Positions 36,849 to 48,402 of a stretch of 64,000 bases of DNA are shown here, one piece after another. Source of the DNA: Lingula anatina (taxonomy: Eukaryota; Brachiopoda; Lingulata; Lingulida; Lingulidae); NCBI RefSeq assembly GCF_001039355.2, contig NW_019775868.1, positions 1 to 64,000 of the forward strand, in the 5' to 3' direction. Numbering within the stretch: position 1 is the first letter of the stretch; each line of letters begins with the position of its first letter. The notes beneath the pieces are model-generated. The model was given only the letters and a program-made list of their open reading frames with translations, ran no database searches and was not told where the DNA came from. A program made the position numbers and the translations under genes.

Positions 36849-39800
36849 GCGAGAAACCTGCAGGGTAGTTTAGAAATGGGATGATATGTACTGGATACTC
36901 ACATGACATGAAGGCAATAACCCCTATGATAGCAACGACGACAAGTACCCCAACGACCAAAATGGCGACCAGCATCAATTTTCGTTTTCTTGGCTGTGCG
37001 TCTGATTTGGCAGATTTTCCGTAGGCAGCTTTGAAACTCTCTCCCCTTTCGACAAATATAGGACTAGGCAAAGAAGTTTCCGTGACCTCGTTACTTTTCT
37101 CAAGGTCATTCGAATCGGTGTCTTCCGCCAGTTCAAAGCCGGGGTTGTCATAATGCTGGATCTGGAAGTTGACAAAAAATGGACTTTATTTGTGAAACTT
37201 ACATGTAAAGGTATTTTTCGCTGGATGTTTTTCGCCAAAATGAATTATTTTTGGGGGAGAAAGAACACTTTTCTGGGCCTAGAAGTTGTTAAAAACAGAC
37301 CCACGTCATGTGACTTGGGACTGGATTCGCACTCGAGAAAACCTCCATAACAATGATAAACAAGCATGCTTTGAAAAGGGAAATTTATATGTATGATTTA
37401 TTTATTTATTTATCTATATTACCACCTTTTAAAGATGAATGAAAAAATAGTAAGGATGGGATTGGATAAAATGAAATGAATAAAAATTACACTATGTATG
37501 TAGAAGACTGTTAAAAAGATTTTACAAGTAGTTCCACAAGCATGTACCTGTATTCCTTAGATTTCTGAGAATTACATCAAGACTTTTAAGTTAAAACTCT
37601 AAAGAAACATTTACAATAATACAAACTGAAATAAAGAATGGAATCACAAAATTTCCATCACTCGACAAAGGTTGAAATAATAAATGTTGCATCACTACAT
37701 ATATTCTAAACCTGTATCGTCACCCTGTAAGTATCCAATAATTAGGGCTAAAAGAAGACAATATTTCCCGGGTTTCTCACCTCAAAAGACAGAAGTCCTG
37801 TTGCTTGTCATATTATGATTTCAAAGTACAGTAAAAACAAAACAAGGCAAAAAATGTGAGAATCATTTCATTTATTTATTACCTTGGTCTCTTGAGGACC
37901 ATCAGTCTAGTACTGGTACAAATGTTACAACGACTGAAGTTACAACAACTATAGGGTTATTACAAAGAATAATTATAATAGTAATAATCGCAATCATATT
38001 CATCATAACAATAATAATAGTACCTGTAGTAAATTAAATACATGAGTACTTAAATAAATAAACTACTTAAATAAATCAAATTAAATCAAATTGAATCAAA
38101 TGAGATCAAATTGGATCAAATTAGATTAGATCTCATGCCGAAGCCTTCCTGCTTGGCTAAGATATCGTGCCAGGTTACATAATACTTTCTTACTGGAAGA
38201 ATTCAGCAGGAGAACCAATTTGAAACCGAAGGTCTATTACAGTAGAAAGGTTTGATGAACCTTTTTCTTAAATCTAAATATCTAGAGCAACCCAGTATAA
38301 AGTGGAATTCGTGCTCCACATCATTGCAGTAGGTACATTTTCTTTGTGTAATAGGGATTTTACTGTATCTGCCCGTTTCAATTGCAAGTTTATGGGATGA
38401 TAATCTTATTTTACTAATCATTTTCTTAAACTGGAGCGGGATTGGTTTTGTAAGATAAGAATAATCAATATTTAACAACATAAGTAAAATATGTAAATGT
38501 GAACAATTCACAAACTCTGTACAGCCATTTTTCAAAAGACTACTCTTGAAGACGTAAGCTTTGTTCGTTATTCAATCAAACACCGCTTAAGTTTTTAGTA
38601 GGCTTGTTTAAAGTGTCACGGCTGAAACAAAGCGTTCACGTCGAGGGCTTGGGCTTTAATGTGCTTTAATGTAATAAAATCGATTAAGATGCTAACGGCC
38701 GCACAAACTTTTCTAGGAAAATGCTTTAAATTATTAAAATTAAGAAAATAATGAAAAAAAGTTCCCTTTTTGTTAAGATTACTAGTTTGCAAAAGAAATA
38801 AATAATAATAGGTAAAATCTAAGGGCTACTTTTCCGTAATTTGAGCCATTATTACTTCACTGCGAGCGTTCAGGATGCAGCGCCGCTTTACGTTAAACAC
38901 CTCTTAAGTTAATTGTAGGTGACAATAACAATGGCTTTAAGAGGATGTCCGGAAATCAATGTCAATAAATGGTGCAATTATGTCCTGTTCGACTTTAAAT
39001 TCACCTGCAAGCGCTCAGGTAAGTGCTGAGTAAGAAGAGTGGTTTCTTGCAGAAAGGGCGGATGTTGGCGGTCTATAAAGCGTAGTGTACCTGGTTTTCC
39101 ATCTTTAAGGACACAACTGTGAGGGTTAGGTAATTACTTTACCTAAAACGCAGACTTAAATGACGTATCACCGTATGCATTGATCTAAAATAATACACAA
39201 AATACTGCATGGAATGAGATTTCACACTTACGCATATGCCAGAGATTGTTAAATAGTTGTGTAGCAAAAAAGAAAGAAAAAGCAGAAAACTTGTGTCCTC
39301 AGTAAGAGAGATATTCAATTTTCAGTGTGAAAGTTACTTTCTAAACTGTCCAAATTTCAAAAAGTTATGAAGAAGGTTAATGAAAAAAATGGAATTCTTT
39401 AATTCCCTCAACTCGGTCAGAATATAGGTTACGTTTAAAAAAGACTAAAATACGGAAATAACTATGAATAAATATGAGAAAAAGGACAAACCACTACTGA
39501 GTCAATTTCAAACTTGAATTTTACATATATATTTTATATATTTTATATATAAATACAGGAAGGTATACAATGTTAGTACAGACAGACCGGCTATAGAAAG
39601 CCTGACATATCTGTAAAAATTTGAAGGCTGGATTTTCTGTTACCCGGACCCTTAGTTTCGTTACACCAGTTAAACAGAATAAAAAGAGAAATTTTATAAT
39701 AACACGGGTCGTCAAATAAATGAACTGTTTCATTGGAATAAACTGTGGGAAAATTTAAGACAACTGGCAAAATTTATTGCCACAGAAGATAAAGATAGAC

Positions 39801-42800
39801 GACAACAATGTTTGTACATGATTTTAGAATGTTTTATAAGCCCGAAGGGCTGGGTGTTTTTCTAAGCACGAATTGTTAAACACATAATAAACGAATGGAT
39901 GCAATATTTTGAAAATTCATTTTTCTAAAAGTGACCTTTAGGAACATGAATCCATTCCACATGAATTTTTACCTTTCTGATGTTAATACAGTTTTTAAGC
40001 GTGATTCAAGGCTACATTATTATACTTATTATAATCACCGTTTTTTTTTTAACCCCCTCCCCCCTCCACACGCACGCATGCAGGCATATTTTGTTATGAA
40101 ATGCACATTGTTAAATGTTGCCCGCGGGCGACAAATTCTCGAAATTAAGGTATCTTGAAGTGGGGCGTTCCTTAATGCACCGTATTACTCACTTCCCGGC
40201 TTGACTTCAGCCCTACACTGCCAGAGGCGGGGACAATATATACACTGTACATGTACAAACAGTATAGAGCAATAATTGTCAAAATCGGGAGAAGCTATGA
40301 ATAGCCAGCCCCTAACCTCCCCGTGAACTATTTATAAATAACGAGTTTTGGGACTGGACTCAACACTTATCAACTTAAACCTAGTTTTTTCTGTTAATTA
40401 AGGGCATATTGAAAACATCCATATAAACCATATGATATATAAATCAATTCTTTACAAGTTAAAAGACTACTTCATTCAACAGGGTCATCTTTTATCTGTT
40501 GTTATTTATTTAGTGCATTCTACGTATTATCAGTTATCTCAGTCAAATATTACGTGAAATATCTTAAGAATGACAAAGTCTTATGAGTAATTTCACACCT
40601 AGCAGACAGGTTAAATTAAGGCGACAGTGGCCAGTGTCAAGTACATTCATTGACTAGGTATCTGACCGCACTATTGTCAATACACAATACATCCGTCACA
40701 GTCACACACTGACTAACTGATAGGGTGCTTGATATTGTAATGAATAAATGGAGTGGGTAGGTACAGGTACTGTAATAACTGGGATAGAGTTCGTGGTGGG
40801 GATTTACAAAGACTTGACAATCAATTCACATTCAAAGTCTTTCCATTTCACTTTATGTTATACTGGAAAGCGCTGACAACAAGCGACAGTTAACGATCTT
40901 TTCTCTGCTTATTGACAAAATATGAGTAAATGTAAAAAATAAACAACAAGAATCGCTTTTTAAATGTTTCCAGGCTATAAATACATGTCTAAAGACGACA
41001 TGACTGGGAGTAGCAGAGAGCAGCAAAGTACATGTATCACAAACAAACTCGTGAATACAAAAATATCGACAGCAGGACTAAAAACAATTGCCGTATGTGA
41101 TGTGGACACTTGTTATACATCAGGGCAGAGAGTGAAAAATCACCCTCGTCTTTACTTCTTACTTAAGGTAGATCCTGTAATAATGACGATACCCCCCCTN
41201 TAACTATAACAATGATAAACAAGCATGCTTTGAAAAGGGAAATTTATATGTATGATTTATTTATTTATTTATCTATATTACCACCTTTTAAAGATGAATG
41301 AAAAAATAGTAAGAATGTATTGGATAAATGAAATGAATAAAATTACACTTTGTATGTAGAAGACTGTTAAAAAGATTTTACAAGTAGTTCCACAAGCATG
41401 TACCTGTATTCCTTAGATTTCTGAGAATTACATCAAGACTTTTAAGTTAAAACTCTAAAGAAACATTCTCAATAATACAAACTGAAACAAAGAATGGAAT
41501 CACAAAATTTCCATCACTCGACAAAGGTTGAAATAATAAATGTTGCGTCACTACATATATTCTAAACCTGTATCGTCACCCTGTAAGTATCCATTAATTA
41601 GGGCTAAAAGAAGACAATATTTCCCAGGTTTCTCACCTCAAAAGACAGAAGTCCTGTTGCTTGTCATATTATGATTTCAAAGTACAGTAAAAACAAAACA
41701 AGGCAAAAACTGAAAATAATGAAGGAAAGTTCCCTTTTTGTAAAGATCACTAGTTAACAAAAGAAATAAATAATAAAAGATCTACTCATAGGGCTACTTT
41801 CCCGTAATTTGAGCCATTATTACTTCAGCGGCGCTTTACGCTTTACACCTCTTAAGTTAATTGCAGGTGACAATAACAATGGCTTAAGGAGGATGTCCGG
41901 AAACCAATGTCAATAAATGGTGCAATTATGTCCTTTTTGACTTTAAATCCACCTGCAAGCGCTCAGGTGAGTGCTGAGTAAGAAGAGTGCTTTCTATACA
42001 GAAAGGGCGGATGTTGGCGGTCTATAAAGCGTATTGTACCTGGTTTTCCATTTTTAAAGACACAACTGTGAGGGTTAATTACATAACGTAAAACGCACAT
42101 GAAGTATATCAGTATGTAGTGATCTAAAATAATACATAAAATACTGCATGTATTGAGATTTCACACTTACGCATATGTCAGAGATTGTTGAATAGTTGTG
42201 TAGCGAAAAAGAAAAAAAAGCAGAAAACTGGTGTCCTCATTTAGAGAGATTTTCATTTTTTGTGTGAAAGTTACTTTCTAAACTGTCCAAATGTTGACAA
42301 ACGTCAAAAAGTTATGAAGAAATTTAATGAAAAAATGGAATTCTCTAATCCCCTCGACTCAGCCAGAATATAGGTTACGTTTAAAAAGGACTAAAACGCG
42401 GAAATATCTATGAATAGATATGAGGAAAAAAGGACAAACCACTACTGAGTCAATTCCGAACTTGAATTTTACCGTTATACGTAAAAACAGAAAGGTATAC
42501 AATGTCAGTACAGATAGACCGGTTATCGAAACATTAAAAAATGTATAGAAGACGGCTCACTGGCTACACAGAAAAAAGATAAATTGTATAATAACACGGG
42601 CCCACAAATAAATGATGAACTGTTCCACTTGAATAAATTGTGGCAAAAATTTTAGACGACTGGCAAAATTTATTGCCACAGTAGATAAAGATGGACGACA
42701 ACAATGTTTGTACATGAACTTAAAATGTTTTATAAGCCCGAAGGGCTGGGTGTTTTTCTAAGCACGAATTGTAAAACACGAGAACATAACAAACGATTGG

Positions 42801-44607
42801 ATGTAATCTTTTGAAAATGCTTCTTTCTAAAAGTGACCTTTAGGAACATGAATCCATTCCACATGAATTTTTACCTTCCTGATGTTAATATAGTTTTTAA
42901 GCGTGATTCAAGGCTAGCTTATTATACTTATTATAACCTCCATTTCTTTTTAACCCCCCCCCCTCCCCCCTCCACACGCACGCATGCAGGCATATTTTGT
43001 TATGAAATGCACATTGTTACATGTTGCCCGCGGGCGACAAATTCTCGAAATTAAGGTATCTTGAAGTGGGGCGTTCCTTAATGCACCGTATTACTCACTT
43101 CCCGGCTTGACTGCAGCCCTACACTGCCAGAGGCGGGGAAAATATATACACTGTACATGTACAAACAGTATAGAGCAATAATTGTCAAAATCGGGCGAAA
43201 CTATGAATAGCCAGCCCCTAACCTCCCCGTGAACTATTTATAAATAACGAGTTTTGGGACTGGACTCAACACTTATCAACTTAAACCTAATTTTTTCTGT
43301 TAATTAAGGGCATATTGAAAACATCCATATAAACCGTATGATATATAAATCAATTCTTTACAAGTTAAAAGACTACTTCATTCAACAGGGTCATCTTTTA
43401 TCTGTTGTTATTTATTTAGTGCATTCTACGTATTATCAGTTATCTCAGTCAAATATTACGTGAAATATCTTAAGAATGACAAAGTCTTATGAGTAATTTC
43501 ACACCTAGCAGACAGGTTAAATTAAGGCGACAGTCGCCAATGTCAAGTACATTCATTGACTAGGTATCTGACCGCACTATTGTCAATACACACAATACAT
43601 CCGTCACAGACACACACTGACTAACTGATAGGGTGCTTGATATTGTAATGAATAAATGGAGTGGGTAGGTACAGGTACTGTAATAACTAGAATAGAGTTC
43701 GTGGTGGGGATTTACAAAGACTTGACAATCAATTCACATTCAAAGTCTTTCCATTTCACTTTATGTTATACTGGAAAGCGCTGACAACAAGCGACAGTTA
43801 ACGATCTTTTCTCTGCTTATTGACAAAATATGAGTAAGTGTAAAAAATAAACAACAAGAATCGCTTTTTAAATGTTTCCAGGCTATAAATACATGTCTAA
43901 AGACGACATGACTGGGAGTAGCAGAGAGCAGCAAAGTACATGTATCACAAACAAACTCGTGAATACAAAAATATCGACAGCAGGACTAAAAACAATTGCC
44001 GTATGTGATGTGGACACTTGTTATACATCACGGCAGAGAGTGAAAAATCACCCTCGTCTTTACTTCTTACTTAAGGTAGATCCTGTAATAATGACGACAC
44101 CCCCCCTCTCTTTTCCACTGTTGTCTTTTTTCTGTCGCAAAATGTCAAATGATTAGAAATTTGTCAAAACGTCATACACCAGTGGAGCAATTGTCCGTAA
44201 ATTTCTCAAGACACGGTGATCATGCAAGAAAAAGTGTAGGATTTCTAGGGCTGAACAGACAACGAGTTTGCTTTAATCCAAACTAGTTCACTGTGGGCAT
44301 CCTCTACCAGGGAGACAGATAGGTTAAATTTCACAAGATATTCACAGATATTTCTTTAGATAAATAGACAGTCATTTGATTATCTGCTTTTTTAAAAATG
44401 TCCTATAATATCTGCCATCCTGGTAGAGGGTACACTGTGGTTGTAATAATAAGTGATGTGTAGACGTATTGCAAATTGACACTCATACAACCTCCGACAC
44501 AGTAAAATATTTGATGACATGATCAACTTTGTGTACAACATTCGTTGACAACTCACCTCTTTTTTCTCAGGTCCATGTGGCTTGCCATTTCTGTGTCGGG
44601 TCTCCAT
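20775..44607 (-). CDS. Type II membrane SEA/Frizzled-CRD/LDLa mosaic, corin-like ectodomain without protease
   Basis: Exons in transcript order: 44607-44557, 37161-36903, 36605-36430, 36062-35995, 35345-35152, 34639-34428, 33952-33796, 33373-33266, 32896-32801, 32145-31909, 31571-31422, 31161-31119, 30171-29939, 29708-29568, 29301-29183, 28685-28535, 27905-27774, 27378-27283, 26816-26571, 26029-25892, 25360-25097, 24677-24525, 23877-23774, 23338-23191, 23056-22928, 22552-22442, 21769-21644, 21100-20978, 20866-20775. Junctions are GT-AG and in phase, giving 1,418 aa. Order: cytoplasmic tail 1-78 ending in PRKRK; signal anchor 79-102; SEA ~125-245; Ser/Thr/Pro linker; Fz1, LDLa1-4, Fz2, Fz3, LDLa5-8, Fz4, Fz5, LDLa9-11; basic tail; TGA. 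Each Fz domain has ten cysteines. Vertebrate corin has Fz-LDLa5-Fz-LDLa3-SRCR-trypsin; here the SRCR and trypsin parts are absent. Likely a cell-surface or shed ligand-binding protein; the ligand is unknown. The first intron (7.4 kb) holds the 2.9-kb duplication. Confidence 0.88.
21421..21472. repeat. (CT)n microsatellite in intron
   Basis: CT-rich run in the intron between the LDLa10 and LDLa11 exons. Confidence 0.9.
21888..22116 (-). mobile_element. MITE family A, copy 5 (intron)
   Basis: Runs from CATTCCCAGAGATTTAGATC to GGGAATGGGGTCTA. The left TIR holds a small tandem duplication of the TTAGATCGA box. It sits in the intron between the LDLa9 and LDLa10 exons. Confidence 0.8.
23878..23926. 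repeat. (AAT)n abutting a splice acceptor
   Basis: On the minus strand this reads (ATT)n followed by CCAG and then the first exon of Fz5. The microsatellite therefore occupies the place of the polypyrimidine tract. Confidence 0.9.
24854..24934. repeat. (AAAT)n microsatellite
   Basis: About twenty AAAT units in the intron inside Fz4. Confidence 0.95.
28162..28200. repeat. (ATT)n microsatellite
   Basis: ATT run in the intron between the second and third Fz3 exons. Confidence 0.9.
29077..29177. other. Assembly gap (101 N)
   Basis: Gap within the intron between the first and second exons of Fz3. The donor GTGAG (minus strand) is visible just beside it, and the reading frame continues across, so no coding sequence needs to be missing. 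Confidence 0.95.
29882..29921. repeat. (AAT)n just inside an intron
   Basis: The array ends 17 bp before the donor end of the first Fz2 exon, so it lies at the start of that intron. Confidence 0.9.
30399..30616 (-). mobile_element. MITE family A, copy 6 (intron)
   Basis: The most complete copy on this side, from AGACCCCATTTCCAGAGAT to AAAGCTCTGGGAATAC. It lies between the linker exon and the first Fz2 exon. Confidence 0.8.
31158..31166 (-). promoter_or_regulatory. NAGNAG tandem splice acceptor
   Basis: On the minus strand the linker exon begins after TTACAGCAG. Either AG keeps the phase: use of the first gives ...Ala-Gly-Arg-Gly-Gly, use of the second gives ...Gly-Arg-Gly-Gly. Confidence 0.6.
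31351..31380 (-). promoter_or_regulatory. Recursive-splice-like site (acceptor fused to donor)
   Basis: Minus strand reads a T-rich tract, then TTTTCAG/GTAAGTGTT. It lies 57 bp into the 260-bp intron after LDLa4, whose own donor (GTAATG) is weak. Splicing to it would use a zero-length exon and restore a strong donor. It could equally be a decoy. Confidence 0.4.
36800..36845. repeat. (CT)n microsatellite
   Basis: CT run in the intron just after the transmembrane exon. Confidence 0.9.
37346..41199. repeat. Copy A of a large near-identical tandem duplication
   Basis: Matches 41206-44107 almost base for base outside a few indels. Both begin ATAACAATGATAAACAAGC and end at TAATGACGAYACCCCCC. The join is marked by a single N at 41200. 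Copy A holds about 890 bp (37855-38742) absent from copy B. All of it lies in the first coding intron of the mosaic gene. Confidence 0.9.
37860..38550 (-). mobile_element. 5'-truncated LINE (jockey/RTE-like RT C-terminus)
   Basis: The frame at 38535-38203 (minus) ends with [18 protein letters not shown] and [17 protein letters not shown]-x-YLDLRKR. This is the zinc-finger-like C-terminal segment of non-LTR reverse transcriptases, with Cys-x2-Cys and His-Cys spacing. The catalytic RT domain is absent. A run of AAATCAAAT-type repeats and a T/A-rich 3' end follow. It is missing from copy B of the duplication, so it is a presence/absence variant. Confidence 0.7.
41200..41200. other. Single-N contig join
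   Basis: One N sits exactly at the boundary of the two near-identical copies. Confidence 0.9.
41206..44107. repeat. Copy B of the large near-identical tandem duplication
   Basis: Lacks the LINE-containing segment: CAAGGCAAAAACTG runs directly into GAAAATAATGAAGG. Small indels and substitutions elsewhere give a level of difference typical of two haplotypes. No coding exon seen. Confidence 0.9.
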
Positions 44608-45763
44608 ATTCAGACCAGTAGATCTTCCTCCCTAGTTTAATAAGTTAACAAACAGCGTATTCCCGTCTTGATGAGGCGTTTTACAGTCCCCTCTGTATCG
44701 GGCTAGCGGGACAGGCTCGGACACTATATTACAAAAAAGAAAAAAAGTCACGACATATGGCGGCCAGCGGTGACATTATAGTAGGCTACTGTCATAACGG
44801 CTTTGTGTCCACACCTCCTTTGTGGATAGAATTACTTGGTTGAATGTGTTCAATGGACTTAAAGGTGTCTGACAATCACTGCAATACTGAGGGATTCATG
44901 TGATTCACAGGTATTTACGTTACATACTGGGAGCATTTTATTTACATACATACACACATGTAGATATGCTCTTCCTATTTCACTCTTCATCTTAGTCTTA
45001 ATTATGCAAATAAAAGAAAACTTTATAGATATAAATACGCAATCTGCTAGGCATAATATAATGCAAATGTTTTCTATCACGTATTACCCTCTTCAGCATG
45101 CCCCCCACCCCCCACCCCCCTCACCCCGCCGCGGACTATACTCCCTTGTGTAGCACGGAACGTTTCGCACACATCAAAGTTAACGTCAACTTCACATTTT
45201 TCTGTACCTTGTTCCTCTTTTCAAACGCCAAGAGTTCTCACAAAAAGGATAAGAAAATGAGATTTTTCTTTCTAACATTTGTATGAACCCTACCTCCAGT
45301 TGTTTTCCAGATTATTTTTCTCTCACAATTTCCACTAGCAGTACACCATGCTAACTGATCAACTATTCCACAGCGAAATTCACCCGACGTGCAACCTCTG
45401 AGCCACACAAATGATACAAGGCTGTCAAAAGGCGAGAATGACGCTTTGTTACGTACAGATTACTAACTTAACGCAGCACGTGTAGCTGTGAAGGTGTGAA
45501 ATTGACTGGGCGGAGGTATTTTAATTGCAGGTGGCTTGCACATAATAAAGGATTTCACTTCGGGTCTATTAACGGACAAAATCCATTCATATCACCTTAG
45601 AATACCGAGGTGATTAACTGCTGCTCTTCGGGACGATTACTTTTACGCGAATCAACGAAATCAAGAAGAAAAAAGTATAAGCAACCAAAAGCAAAGTAAA
45701 CAAAATATCTGAGATAACGGGACAAACGATTATCTCGTAAAGCTTATACAATAAACAAATATG

Positions 45764-45797
<34 letters not shown>

Positions 45798-46248
45798 TCA
45801 CCATGACCAGCGGTTACGATCCTTGCTCATTCTTTCACAACTCCGTATTTCATGGTTATTTCAGGTAATTAGAACTTTACCAACGGGCGGCTAGATGATC
45901 TCAGATTAGCCAAATAAAAGTTACTTGGGATTAACGGGTTCTCAGGTAATTATAGAGATTATGTATACAGAGGTTTATTGGGTCAGTTTTACGATTTAGG
46001 TGGTATGGACCGTAACTTGTATTGGAGGTTAGTCAAATGTTTATTTACTGGCTTCCCCTGATAAGAGACCGAAATCACAGTCTGCTAAGTTCAGTGGTGT
46101 GAAACCGTCTCAGGTTGTCTGGAAATACAACTCCACTGAGTCGGCTAAGTATGAAATCGTCTCAGCCTGGTTGGAAATACACCTTCACAGTTTGCCCGAG
46201 TATAGAGCCTTATTTCGGTGCATGGAGCAATGTATTAACTTGTACATT

Positions 46249-46429
46249 CAGGCCCGTAGCCAACTATTTCAGAGGGGGGGGGGTTTCGTTTTCTGAAAAA
46301 GGTGGACCTTTTACCACAAAATCCTCAAGTACATAGATCAAATTTTACCCAGAGTGGACCTTTTCCAAGCAAAAAGGGTGGTTCTTTCGAACCCCCCGAA
46401 CCCCCCCCCCCCTTCCGGCTACGGGCCTG
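46249..46429. mobile_element. Short TIR element with 5-bp target duplication
   Basis: 181 bp between CAGGCCCGTAGCC and GGCTACGGGCCTG, with direct ACATT at 46244-46248 and 46430-46434. The interior is a near palindrome with GGTGGACCTTTT and GTGGACCTTTTCC arms. Same family style as 17598-18046. Confidence 0.8.
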
Positions 46430-48126
46430 ACATTGAAGCAACTTCCTGGTGTACTTTATAACCTTGGGTTTAGATCGACACATTGATTTCTGTGAAAAGT
46501 TTATATTCTGGATATAGATTGATATAATACTTCAGCCTTCTGGTAACTTCAACCTTTAATTAGTTGTTTCAAATAAATTTTTGAAAAATAATATCTGGCT
46601 CTGTGAGAGGTTTATATTCTGGCTTTAGATCCAAATATTGGACACTTTGATATTACAATTCGAGAGGACAAAAATTAATAATGACATAGAGAAAAATTTT
46701 ACAAAAAGAAAGAAAATAAAACAGAAGGAAATAAAATGATATGAAATAAGATATACTCATCAGATTATAGCCGACACAGTTACATCACCTAGTAGCATCA
46801 CTCGACTTACTTCCTGAAAATTTAATGTTTTGAGGATATCTTATTGATCATAATATGTAATTGTTGTCCTTGGTCATTTTATCAAAATAATCAAACAAGC
46901 AATGCCGAGTTCACAATTTTGTTTTTCGTTGACCATCAGATTCGCCTTCCTTTAAGCAAGGGTGAGACACTGCTGTGAATGGCCTCTTTACTTTTAAGAA
47001 AATCTTTAAATATTAATATTGGTATTGGGTATGTACAAGTAAAAACTGTGTCGCAATTCCCGATGCCAATATGTGATTTTTTTCGAGAAAGATTTTACAG
47101 AAGAAACTTATTTTTCAAACATTTATTTTAACTTTTAGATTTATTTGTTATAGTCCAGCGTGGTCAGATATCGTAGTACGTCGTAGTCAATCATAAAGAA
47201 AGAGATGGCTACTGATTCACAGCGTTGAATTAGAAGATCATTAGACTTCAACAGAAGACATCGAGATGGAAGTTGGCCAAATTTCTCCATCTAGTATTCT
47301 CTGGTGAAACTGAGAAATGTCCCTACATTTGGTTTTAGGTAGAATGTAACCCCCGCCTGTTCTACTTCCCGAGCCTAGGCCTAAATTAATGAGGCTGCAG
47401 TTCCACTCTAGTACTATAGTGCGAATTCTACCGGTCCTCAAACATGATGTCTGGTTTTTCCGTCTACATAAATTTATTACCAGTCAAGAAGGAAAACGTC
47501 AGTGTGTGATTTCACCCTTTTGAGGGTGTTGAATGAATGAACACAAACAAGGACAGATTACAAACGAGAAGCAAAGGATTATGAATATAACTCACCTTTG
47601 TTGCTTACGAAGGATCAGGCGAAATAATCTCCCAGTTTTCTTTATCCAAATTAGTACAGCAAGATTTAAAAAAATCACAAAACCCGTCCAAGCGGCGTCT
47701 GTCTTCTCCGCGATGGTGAAATTTCAGTCACAAATCCTTTCTTACATTTCGCCAAGTAAAATGTTATCAGTGTGAAGCCGCCTTCTCGCCTCGGGGTGGT
47801 ATGTCCAAGGCGTTGGTGAGACGCAATAAATCTCCCCTCTCATCAACAAAGAGTTTTTCCCGAAAATCATGTGATCACCTCTAGTCTTGGGATGACTGGT
47901 CCCGTTCCGCTTTGCTGGTTTCCATACATTGTTTTAGCTTCGTGGTGGTGACGGGAGGCTATGTGATAGGTTAAGTGTGGTTTTCACTGACGGTTTATCG
48001 TATTTTATTCTTTTAAAATTACCGATGAAAAATATTCGCTTCTGTTGCTGTCATATCATATTCATGTCCACATCTTCAGGCCCCTCTTTGTTCAGACATG
48101 CTGGCTGTTTCTATAATAATACACTG

Positions 48127-48402
48127 CAGGGGCGGATCCAGGATTATTCGAAGGGGGGGGGGTCCGCTGAAGCAAAGCCGACCCCCCCCCCCTGGCGTGG
48201 GGTTCGGGGCCCGCTGGAGGACACCGGAAATTTTTGGTATTTTAGAGAAAGAACGGTGCCATTTGTTCCGGTTTAGAACTTTGATTCAGCTAGCCAAATT
48301 CTTATTTCAAGAGGGGAATTTTAGTGTGATTTTTTCTCAGAAATCGAATGAGGGGTCCGGACCCCCCTGACACCCGGTCCCCCGCCTTAAATCCGACCCC
48401 GC
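48127..48402. mobile_element. Degraded TIR element (CAGGGGCGGATCC type)
   Basis: Starts CAGGGGCGGATCCAGGA with a G run and ends near AATCCGACCCCGC, an imperfect inverse of the start. The ends resemble hAT-type MITEs. No clear target duplication. Confidence 0.6.

Larger units (their letters stand above)
31119..37161 (-). other. N-terminal half of the mosaic gene: tail, anchor, SEA, Fz1, LDLa1-4, linker
   Basis: Residues 18-27 read [10 protein letters not shown], an NPGF-containing tail that could be a sorting signal (inference). SEA spans three exons (36605-35152) and carries [10 protein letters not shown] at residues 184-193; G187-S188 is where autoproteolytic SEA domains cut. The linker in 34639-34428 is Ser/Thr/Pro-rich, probably O-glycosylated. 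Fz1 ends in exon 33373-33266. LDLa1 (32896-32801) is degenerate (CSNFQDE). LDLa2-3 share a 237-nt exon and are canonical. LDLa4 has an enlarged first half. A 43-nt exon encodes a Gly-rich linker to Fz2. Confidence 0.88.

Noticed and set aside
38203-38535. Host gene of 110 codons in the mosaic gene's intron
   Set aside because: The sequence is the C-terminus of a LINE reverse transcriptase, and the segment is absent from the second copy.
40964-41203. Frame repeated at 43872-44156 as a duplicated gene
   Set aside because: It is the same non-coding intron sequence in the two near-identical copies; no splice context or domain.
44908-47441. Exons of an additional gene upstream of the mosaic gene
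   Set aside because: Open frames here are short, overlap tandem repeats and a MITE, and show no domain.
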